From Streptomyces sp. NBC_00425 (GTDB lineage Bacteria > Actinomycetota > Actinomycetes > Streptomycetales > Streptomycetaceae), in NCBI RefSeq assembly GCF_036030735.1, contig NZ_CP107928.1, positions 8,866,001 to 8,930,000 of the forward strand: 64,000 nucleotides of DNA, given 5' to 3'. The position numbers and the translations under genes were made by a program. Below, one piece after another: positions 16,133-23,056 of this stretch; positions within the stretch are counted from its first letter, which is position 1, and each line of letters begins with the position of its first letter. The notes under the pieces are model-generated. The model had not been told where the DNA came from, ran no database searches, and saw nothing but the letters and a program-made list of their open reading frames with translations.

Positions 16133-17116
16133 ATGGAAGAGCGCGAATTCGGCAGGTCCGGTCAGCACGCGTCCGTCGTCGGTCTCGGCACCTGGCAGCT
16201 GGGGGCCGACTGGGGCGACGTCGACGACAAGGAAGCCCTGACCGTGCTGGAAGCGGCGGCCGAGTCGGGAGTCACCTTCTTCGACACCGCCGACGTGTAC
16301 GGCGACGGACGCAGCGAGCAGACCATCGCCGCCTTCCTGAGCGGCCGGCCCGACCTGCATGTGCTGGTCGCCACGAAGATGGGCCGCCGCGTCGACCAGA
16401 TCCCCGAGAACTACGTCCTGGACAACTTCCGCGCCTGGAACGACCGCTCCCGCCGCAACCTCGGAGTCGACCGCGTCGACCTCGTGCAGCTGCACTGTCC
16501 GCCGACTCCCGTCTACTCCAGCGACGAGGTGTTCGACGCCCTCGACACCCTCGTCGAGGAGGAGCGCATCGCGCACTACGGGGTCAGCGTGGAGACCTGC
16601 GCCGAAGCCCTCACCGCGATCGCCCGGCCGGGCGTGGCGAGTGTGCAGATCATCCTCAACCCGTTCCGGCTCAAGCCCCTGATCGAGGTGCTCCCCGCGG
16701 CCCGCGAGGCCGGCGTCGGCATCATCGCCCGGGTTCCGCTCGCCTCCGGGCTGCTGTCCGGGAAGTACACCAGGGACACCGTCTTCCCGGAGAACGACCA
16801 CCGCGCCTACAACCGGCACGGCGAGGCCTTCGACCAGGGCGAGACCTTCTCCGGCGTCGACTACGCCAGCGGCGTCGAGGCCGCCGTCGAGTTCGCGGCC
16901 CTCGCCCCCGAGGGGTACACCCCGGCCCAGCTGGCGCTGCGCTGGATCGTCCAGCAGCCCGGCGTGACCACCGTGATCCCAGGCGCCCGCTCGCCCGAGC
17001 AGGCCCGCGCCAACGCGGCCGCCGCCCGGCTGCCGGAGCTCTCCGAGGCCACCCTCGCGGCCGTCCGCGACCTCTACGACCGGCGGATCAAGGAGCAGGT
17101 CGAGGGCCGCTGGTAG
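16133..17116 (+). CDS. Aldo/keto reductase
   Basis: A TIM-barrel aldo/keto reductase of 327 residues. The catalytic tetrad is visible: Asp and Tyr in FFDTADVYG (about 49-57), Lys in VATKMGR (about 83), and His in LHCPP (about 121). The NADP-binding end reads TTVIPGARSPEQARAN. It reduces carbonyl compounds with NADPH; the natural substrate is not clear. It starts 12 bp after the tetR stop, so it may be read through from the exporter operon and act on the same compound, which is inference. Confidence 0.92.
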   Translation: MEEREFGRSGQHASVVGLGTWQLGADWGDVDDKEALTVLEAAAESGVTFFDTADVYGDGRSEQTIAAFLSGRPDLHVLVATKMGRRVDQIPENYVLDNFRAWNDRSRRNLGVDRVDLVQLHCPPTPVYSSDEVFDALDTLVEEERIAHYGVSVETCAEALTAIARPGVASVQIILNPFRLKPLIEVLPAAREAGVGIIARVPLASGLLSGKYTRDTVFPENDHRAYNRHGEAFDQGETFSGVDYASGVEAAVEFAALAPEGYTPAQLALRWIVQQPGVTTVIPGARSPEQARANAAAARLPELSEATLAAVRDLYDRRIKEQVEGRW

Positions 17117-17211
17117 AAGATCCCGGCGCCGGGCGGCAAGAACCGCCGCTCGCGGGGTACTCGCGGTGAGGAGAGGGTCGAGGGACCCCGCGAACCGGGA
17201 GGACGGCAGAG

Positions 17212-17709
17212 GTGACCGACACGGCGACGAGTGCCGAGAGGCGCACGGGGCGCGACGAGACCGAGGAGGAGAGAGCCGACCGGATGTGGGGGGAGCTCAT
17301 CCAGGAGATCCGCGTCGCCCAGACGGGTGTGCAGATCCTCTTCGGCTTCCTCCTGACCGTCGTGTTCACCCCGCGCTACGTGGATCTGCAGGTCGTCGAC
17401 CAGGTCATCTACATCGTGACCGTGGTCCTCGGCGCCTGCGCGACCGGCGCCCTCATAGGCCCGGTGTCCCTGCATCGGCTGGTCTCCGGGCGGCGGGTCA
17501 AGCCGCAGGCGGTGCGGGTGGCGTCCAGGCTGACCCTCGTCGGCCTGCTCCTGCTGCTCGCCACCATGACCTCCTCGCTGCTGCTCATCCTGAGGGTGGC
17601 CACCCATGACGCGTTCGTGCCGTGGCTGGTCGCGGGCGTGGTCGCGTGGTACGGGCTGTGCTGGTTCGTGCTGCCCCTGTGGACCCGGAACCACTACACG
17701 ACGGACTGA
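17212..17709 (+). CDS. DUF6328 family membrane protein
   Basis: This 165-residue protein has a charged N-terminus (about 1-38, with DETEEERADRMWGELIQEIR) and four hydrophobic helices (about 39-60, 66-90, 103-127 and 133-152) ending with a short polar tail. The start and helix pattern match DUF6328, a small actinobacterial membrane family without known function. GTG 17212 has GGGAGG upstream. The gene's last 16 bases overlap the end of the convergent gene on the opposite strand. Confidence 0.8.
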   Translation: MTDTATSAERRTGRDETEEERADRMWGELIQEIRVAQTGVQILFGFLLTVVFTPRYVDLQVVDQVIYIVTVVLGACATGALIGPVSLHRLVSGRRVKPQAVRVASRLTLVGLLLLLATMTSSLLLILRVATHDAFVPWLVAGVVAWYGLCWFVLPLWTRNHYTTD

Positions 17710-18779
17710 GCCGGGCCACCCGCCTCGGGGGCCGCGCCCCGTGCGCCGCGCAGCGCGGTGATGCAGCTGCCGATCGCCTGCTGGAGTTCCTCCAGCTGCT
17801 GGACCATGTCGTCCTCGTAGATCTCCTGCGCGTCGACGTCGTCGAAGGTCAGCTCCTCGAAGACCCTGGTCGCCCGCTGCAGGCTGCTGTAGAACTTCGT
17901 GCGCCGCTCCTGCACGCGCAGTTCGGGGTCGGCCTCGACGGTCTCCACGACCAGGTTCTTCATGGTGTCGTAGGCGTCGTTCGCCCACTCGCCGGAGTCC
18001 TCGCCGTCGTCCAGCTCGTCGAGCAGGGAGAGGTGCCGCTCGGCTTCCTGACGCAGCTCGGCGGGTGCGTCGAGGGTCTGCCCGGCGGGCGTCCTGATCT
18101 GGCCGGACTCGGCGATCTGGCGCACATAGCCGATGCGGTCGGCGGAGCGGCTCTCGGAGGCCACGGCCTTCTTGAGGTCGTCGGTGCGCACGACGTCACG
18201 GGCCAGCTCGTGCTGCAGTTCCGGGTCCTCCTTGATGCGGTCCAGGAGGGCGGCGCGGGCCGCACGGGCGGTCGAGGGATCGGCGAGGATCGCGGCCCGC
18301 AGGGCGGTGGGGTTCTCCGCCACCTCCAGCGCCTTCGTCGGCCGGATTCCCTCGGCCTCGGCGGCCTCCGCGATCGCGGCGCCGCGCTCGGACGTCGCGC
18401 TGGAGCGCGAGACGTAGTAGGTCAGCCAGACCTCGGCGTCCGGCAGCTCGACCTCCTGGCCGGGAGCCAGCTCCTCGAAGTGCGGGACGAGGCCGTCGTC
18501 CGCGGCCCGGTCCCACGCCTTGTAGAACCGCAGGACGCGCTCCGGGGAGCAGCCGGCCAGCCCGGCGAACTCCTTCGCCGACACCTTCGGCGTCTCCTGC
18601 GCGCTCTGCCCGCCCGGCCGGACGCTGCGCGCCACCAGCAGGCCGAAGGCCCATCCGCCGGTCCGCGCGTAGACGCCGAACTCACGGGCGTCGCGCGCCA
18701 CGAGGTCGGACAGGGGCGCGGGGGACGTCTCGGCGGAAGCCTCGACGGCCGTCTCGGGCAGGTCGATCGCCAGGGTCAC
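17694..18779 (-). CDS. Conserved hypothetical protein with HTH-like N-terminus and coiled coil
   Basis: I do not recognise a named family for this 361-residue soluble acidic protein. Residues about 60-120 (VSAKEFAGLAGCSPERVLRFYKAWDRAA, then ELPDAEVWLTYYVSRSS) look like a helix-turn-helix or KorB/ParB-like helical segment. The middle (about 135-270) is helical, rich in Ala, Glu and Arg. The C-terminus contains long amphipathic helices (SSLQRATRVFEELTFDDVDAQEIYEDDMVQQLEELQQAI) likely to form a coiled coil. It is convergent and overlapping with the DUF6328 gene. Codon bias is normal for the window, so it is not obviously recently acquired. Confidence 0.6.
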   Translation of the reverse strand: MTLAIDLPETAVEASAETSPAPLSDLVARDAREFGVYARTGGWAFGLLVARSVRPGGQSAQETPKVSAKEFAGLAGCSPERVLRFYKAWDRAADDGLVPHFEELAPGQEVELPDAEVWLTYYVSRSSATSERGAAIAEAAEAEGIRPTKALEVAENPTALRAAILADPSTARAARAALLDRIKEDPELQHELARDVVRTDDLKKAVASESRSADRIGYVRQIAESGQIRTPAGQTLDAPAELRQEAERHLSLLDELDDGEDSGEWANDAYDTMKNLVVETVEADPELRVQERRTKFYSSLQRATRVFEELTFDDVDAQEIYEDDMVQQLEELQQAIGSCITALRGARGAAPEAGGPAQSVV

Positions 18780-18858
18780 GGGTGGCTCTCCTCTACAGGC
18801 TGGCGACCGCGGGATGGGCGCCGCGGACGTCCGGAACGGCAGCCTATACGCGCTTCGC

Positions 18859-18894
18859 GGCCGGCCCCGGGCAGACCCGCGCGCGGGGCCGGCC
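18859..18894 (-). terminator. Hairpin after the LLM oxidoreductase gene
   Basis: GGCCGGCCCC (18859-18868) and GGGGCCGGCC (18885-18894) form a 10-bp stem 6 bases beyond the stop of the minus-strand LLM gene. No U-run follows. Confidence 0.55.
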
Positions 18895-18900
18895 GGCCGG

Positions 18901-19872
18901 TCACCCGAAGGCGCTGCGCAGCGCGGGCAGCAGGGTCTTCTCCGACCAGTCGAGGTAGGCCGGTTGGGCGTCGCCGCCGATCTGCACCAGGGCGACCTCC
19001 GTGAACCCGGCCTCGACGTAGGGGCGTACGGCCTCGACGAAGTCCTCCGGGTCGTCGCCGCAGGGTATCGAGGCGGCGACGTCGTCGGGCGTCACGAACC
19101 GGGTCGCCGCCTCGAAGGAATCCGGGTGCGGCAGTTCGGAGTTCACCTTCCAGCCGTTGCCGAACCAGCGGAACTGCGCGTGCGCCCGCTGCACGGCCGT
19201 GTCCCGGTCGGCGTCGTGCGACACGGGGAGCTGGCCCACGCGCGGCTTGCCCGCGCCGCCGTGCCGGTCGAACGCCTCGAGCAGTCCCGGCTCGGGCTCG
19301 GTGGCGATCACCAGGTCTGCCAGCCTGCCCGCGAGCGCGCACGAGCGGTCGCCGGAGACGGCGATCCCGATCGGCGGCGGCTCGTCGGGAAGGTCCCACA
19401 ACCGCGCCGAGTCCACGTCGAAGTGAGTGCCGTGCCGGGTGACGTGCCGGCCCTCGAACAGGGCCCGGATGATCTCCACGGCCTCCTCGAGCATCTCGTG
19501 CCGGACGTCCACCGACGGCCACCCGCCGCCCACCACGTGCTCGTTGAGGTTCTCGCCCGAGCCGAGCCCCAGCCGGAAGCGGCCTTCGGACAGCAACTGC
19601 ATCGTGGCCGCCTTCTGCGCCACCACCGCCGGGTGGTAGCGGAAGGTCGGACACGTCACGTACGTCATCAGCGGAATGCGCGAGGTGGCCTGGGCCGCCG
19701 CTCCGAGCACGCTCCAGGCGTACGGAGCGTGTCCCTGCGAGCGCAGCCACGGGAAGGAGTGGTCCGACGTCACCGAGAAGTCGAAGCCCGCCTCCTCGGC
19801 CCGCACCACGTGGTCGACCAGGTCACGAGGGCCGGCCTGCTCGGTCATCATCGTGTATCCGATTTGCACCAT
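18901..19872 (-). CDS. F420-dependent LLM-class oxidoreductase (G6PDH-like subfamily)
   Basis: The 323-residue protein has the luciferase-like TIM barrel and the F420-dependent glucose-6-phosphate-dehydrogenase-like signature: GYTMMTEQAG at the N-terminus, FDFSVTSDHSFPW (about 30-42), the LGLGSGENLNEHVVG loop (about 98-112), and the ending TEVALVQIGGDAQPAYLDWSEKTLLP. It should use reduced or oxidised F420; the substrate is not known, and family members act on diverse compounds. ATG 19872 (MVQIGY) is the natural family start; the upstream extension is non-coding. A GC-rich hairpin follows the stop. Confidence 0.9.
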   Translation of the reverse strand: MVQIGYTMMTEQAGPRDLVDHVVRAEEAGFDFSVTSDHSFPWLRSQGHAPYAWSVLGAAAQATSRIPLMTYVTCPTFRYHPAVVAQKAATMQLLSEGRFRLGLGSGENLNEHVVGGGWPSVDVRHEMLEEAVEIIRALFEGRHVTRHGTHFDVDSARLWDLPDEPPPIGIAVSGDRSCALAGRLADLVIATEPEPGLLEAFDRHGGAGKPRVGQLPVSHDADRDTAVQRAHAQFRWFGNGWKVNSELPHPDSFEAATRFVTPDDVAASIPCGDDPEDFVEAVRPYVEAGFTEVALVQIGGDAQPAYLDWSEKTLLPALRSAFG

Positions 19873-20012
19873 GGGCCCCGAGTCCCCGGCCGCCGCGGGT
19901 GGAAACAGACCGCCGGTGACCGGGAAGGGGCGCCGGCGACCGGAAAGGGCGCGGCGATCGGGAAGGGCGGCGGCGCCTTCCCGCGGGCCTCTGCGCCCCC
20001 CGGTCGCCGGGC

Positions 20013-21656
20013 TCAGGCGGTCGAACCGGGCCGGAAGGTCTTGAAGAACGTGTCGAGGGCCTGCCGGTTGGCGCGTGTGTTCCAGTCCGCGGCGGGCGTC
20101 GTCCAGCGGAGCGAGAAGCTGCGCTGCCCGCCGAGCAGGAATCCGCGGCCGAACGTGCGCTCCTGCCCGTCGGCGCCGTCGGAGAGCCATTCCATGTCGG
20201 CGCCCTTGTAGCCGAGGTACGTCGTGGCCCTGATCTGGCCGATCCGCCGGAAACCCGCGGTCCGCCTCAGGTTGGGTTCGACGTCGTCGCGCCAGACGGC
20301 GACCGGGTCGGGTCCGGCGTCCTTGCTGAAGGTGACCGCCAGGGTGCGCGGGTCGCCCTTGGCGCCGAAGGTGACGCGATAGGCCCCGTCGGAGGCGCGG
20401 GCGGTGTTCAGCCGCTGCCAGCCCTTGGGCAGGGCCACCGAGAAGCCCTCGTCGGCGTGGTAGACCCGGAAGCCGTCCGGGAGGGCGTCGGCGGTGGCGG
20501 GCGGCGAGGTCCGCGGGGGTGTGCTCGGGGAGGGACTGGCCGGCCTGCTGGGTGCGGGAGTCGGCGTCGGGGCCGGGTCCGGCGTGCCGGAGACTCTGTC
20601 CCCGGCGTCCTCACCGGGCCCCGTGGCGGTGGCGGACGGTCGGGCCTGCGCGTCGCCCGCCGCCGTGTCGTCGCCGTCGGGCAGGCCCTGGGCCACGGCG
20701 AGCGCGGCGAGCGCCACGGTGACGACGGCCATCGCGGTCCCGGTCGCCATCGCCCGGCCGCTCCACTGCGGGCCCATGTGCCGTGCGGCGGCGCGGACGC
20801 GGCGCAGCCGGGGAGCGGGCACGGCGGCGTGCGGGTCGTCGTCCAGCAGTCGGGTCAGGGACTGGCGCACGACCGTGCGGGTCAGCCGCTCCCGGGAGTC
20901 CTTGCGCAGCAGCCCCTGCACGACCGGGGTGAGGGGACCGGCGCGCAGCGGAGTGCGCAGGGGCAGCTTGTCCACGCCCTTCAGGGTGGCCTCGGGTCGG
21001 TCCCGGTCCCGGTACGGCGGCCGTCCCTCGACCATCGTGTAGAGGAGCGCGCCCAGCGTCCACAGGTCCGCGGCCGGGCCGATCCGTTCGTCGCGGGCCT
21101 GTTCGGGCGAGGCGTACGACGGGGCCGCCACGCGCGGGGCCAGGGTCGCGCCGGCCAGCCCGAACCCGGTGAGGACGAGGGGACCCTGGCTCCGCACGAA
21201 GATCTGGCCGGGGCTCAGCTCGCCGTGGGTGATGCCCTCACCGTGCGCGACCTCGAGCACGTCGAGCAGCTGCAGCCCGATCGCCGCGGCCCGTCCCGGG
21301 CTGAACGCGCCCTTCTGCGTGATGAGCTGGCCCAGCGGGAGGCCGTCGATCCATTCGGTGACGGTCCACAGGGACCCCTCCTCCTCCAGGGCGTCGACGA
21401 CCGAGGCGATCCGGCCCGGGCACAGCCGGGCCATCGTCTCCGACATGCGCAGCACCCGGTCGGCGGCCTGGCGTGCCTTCTCCTCGCCCTGGTCGGCGGG
21501 CAGACCGATCCTGGTGACCAGGCAGGGCCGGGCCGCCCCGGTCTCCTCGACGTACTCGCCGTACCAGCTGACGCGGTTCGTCTCCCGGTGGACGACGTCG
21601 AGCAGCCGGTACCTCCCGGCGACCCACTCGTGCGTGGAGACGTGCGTCTTGACCAT
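20013..21656 (-). CDS. Membrane-anchored pseudokinase with extracellular domain
   Basis: A protein-kinase fold covers about residues 15-280 of 547, but its catalytic residues are lost. The glycine loop is absent, the VAIK Lys is Thr48 (CLVTRIG), HRD-K-N reads H144-G-E-L-S-P-G-Q151, and DFG reads G164-F-G. APE-like SYASPEQA and the later kinase helices are kept. A basic segment is followed by one transmembrane helix (about 309-328), a Thr/Pro-rich linker, and an extracellular domain of about 150 residues (DGFRVYHADEGFSVALPKGW...). It is thus a type I sensor or scaffold with a pseudokinase inside. Start ATG 21656 gives GAGGG a six-base spacing. Confidence 0.88.
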   Translation of the reverse strand: MVKTHVSTHEWVAGRYRLLDVVHRETNRVSWYGEYVEETGAARPCLVTRIGLPADQGEEKARQAADRVLRMSETMARLCPGRIASVVDALEEEGSLWTVTEWIDGLPLGQLITQKGAFSPGRAAAIGLQLLDVLEVAHGEGITHGELSPGQIFVRSQGPLVLTGFGLAGATLAPRVAAPSYASPEQARDERIGPAADLWTLGALLYTMVEGRPPYRDRDRPEATLKGVDKLPLRTPLRAGPLTPVVQGLLRKDSRERLTRTVVRQSLTRLLDDDPHAAVPAPRLRRVRAAARHMGPQWSGRAMATGTAMAVVTVALAALAVAQGLPDGDDTAAGDAQARPSATATGPGEDAGDRVSGTPDPAPTPTPAPSRPASPSPSTPPRTSPPATADALPDGFRVYHADEGFSVALPKGWQRLNTARASDGAYRVTFGAKGDPRTLAVTFSKDAGPDPVAVWRDDVEPNLRRTAGFRRIGQIRATTYLGYKGADMEWLSDGADGQERTFGRGFLLGGQRSFSLRWTTPAADWNTRANRQALDTFFKTFRPGSTA

Positions 21657-21975
21657 GGTCATCCCTCGTCGAAACCGCTGTCACCTTTCCCAGTGGTACG
21701 ACCGGCGCGAGGGGGTGCGTTCAACGAGACGGCAACTCGGCCCGATTCCTGTCCTTCATTCAAGAAAGAGACTTCGCCGCGGGTCGAGTAAGTGTGCGAG
21801 AAAAGGGAATTGACGGGCTTCGGTACGGGCCGCACCCGTCCCGTCCTGCGGGTGTAACCCGCGGTAAACAGGACGTGGGGGTCTCCTCGGGCGTCCGGAA
21901 AACGACCTTCCCGGCCGCGGTCCATTCCGTTCGGCGACGCCTCGGCCGGGATTTCCCTCTTCCCGGCGAATCGAC
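21657..21975. other. 319-bp intergenic region between two minus-strand genes
   Basis: It should contain the promoter of the pseudokinase gene and the terminator of the dehydratase gene. The only strong structure is a bulged hairpin at 21842-21875. I see no credible open reading frame; a very long plus-strand frame running through here is antisense to the LAL regulator. Confidence 0.6.
21842..21875 (-). terminator. Bulged hairpin downstream of the dehydratase gene
   Basis: CGTCCTG (21842-21848) pairs with CAGGACG (21869-21875), and the inner CGGGT/ACCCG pairs around a GTA loop. It lies 100-134 bases past the stop of the minus-strand dehydratase gene. There is no U-run, so a regulatory role is also possible. 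Confidence 0.35.
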
Positions 21976-22944
21976 TCAGCGCACCTCGAACCGGTCCGTC
22001 CAAGCCCTCATGTCGGCAGCCGTCGCGTTGCCCCCGCAGACCACCAGTCCCAGCCGTGCCCCGTCGCCGACCCGCTCGACGACCCGGCGGGCCGCGGGCA
22101 GCAGACAGCCGGCGGCCGGCTCGGTCCACACCTTCGCGTGCTCGGCGAACTCCACGGACCCCCGCACGGCCTCCCGGTCGGAGACCACCAGCACCTCGGT
22201 GACGAGCGCGCGGACGTGGTCGTACGTCAACCGCGAGACGCTGGGCGCGCTGAGGGTGGTGACGATCGACGACAGCGCCACCGGCACCGGCCCGCCCGCC
22301 GCCAGCGCCTGCGACATCGCCTGTGCGCCCTCCGTCTCCACGCCCCAGATCCGCACACCCGGCCGCCGCGCCCGCAGGGCCGCCGCGACACCCGCGATCA
22401 GCCCGCCGCCGCCGATGCTGACCAGCACGTCCGTGAGCTCGTCGGCGTCGGCGGCGAGCTCCAGACCGACGGTGCCCTGTCCGGCGACGACCAGCGGATC
22501 GTCGAACGGGTGCACCAGCGTGAGGCCTTCGTCGCGCAACCGCTCCACCAGCGCGAACGCGGCGTCCATGCCGTCGGTCAGCCGCACCGAGGCGCCGGCC
22601 GCCTCCGCGGTCTCCACGGAACGCGCGGGCGCCGAGCGCGGCATCACGACCGTGGCCTTCACGTCCAGGGCGGCGGCCATCACCGCGAGCGCGACGCCGT
22701 GGTTCCCGCCGCTCACGGCCACCACTCCGGCGGCCCGCTCGGCCTCGCCCAACGACAGCAGCTTCGCCGTCGCGCCCCGCGCCTTGAACGAGCCGGTGCG
22801 CTGGAGGAGTTCGAGTTTCACGGTCACGGGGACGCCGAGCTGGCCCGACAGCCCGGGGCTCGGCACGGTCGGGGTGCGGACGACATGTCCGGCGATCCGT
22901 ACGGCGGCGGCTTCGATGTCCGAGATGCCGATCAAGGCGGTCAC
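21976..22944 (-). CDS. Threonine/serine dehydratase-like PLP enzyme
   Basis: The 322-residue protein is a fold-type II PLP enzyme. The PLP-binding Lys lies in TGSFKARGA (about residue 54), followed by the substrate loop VSGGNHGVALA (about 77-87) and the phosphate-binding glycine loop SIGGGGLIAG (about 172-181). The C-terminal VVCGGNATAADM is the usual place of the residue contacting the PLP ring nitrogen. It should deaminate threonine or serine to an oxo acid. There is no ACT domain, so it is the short, catabolic-type form. It sits between the pseudokinase and the LAL regulator, transcribed in the same direction as both. Confidence 0.92.
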   Translation of the reverse strand: MTALIGISDIEAAAVRIAGHVVRTPTVPSPGLSGQLGVPVTVKLELLQRTGSFKARGATAKLLSLGEAERAAGVVAVSGGNHGVALAVMAAALDVKATVVMPRSAPARSVETAEAAGASVRLTDGMDAAFALVERLRDEGLTLVHPFDDPLVVAGQGTVGLELAADADELTDVLVSIGGGGLIAGVAAALRARRPGVRIWGVETEGAQAMSQALAAGGPVPVALSSIVTTLSAPSVSRLTYDHVRALVTEVLVVSDREAVRGSVEFAEHAKVWTEPAAGCLLPAARRVVERVGDGARLGLVVCGGNATAADMRAWTDRFEVR

Positions 22945-23056
22945 CCTTCCGGCGCGGGCGGCGGGAGACGACGGGACCGCGCCTTGGCTCGTAGTGTCCT
23001 CGCACCCTCACCCGGCGCCGCCGTGCAGGTCAACTCGCCGGGTGTCCGCGCGGGGC

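Noticed and set aside
17155..17160. GGGTAC before the DUF6328 gene as a SigB-type -10
   Set aside because: No GNNT lies 14-16 bp upstream.
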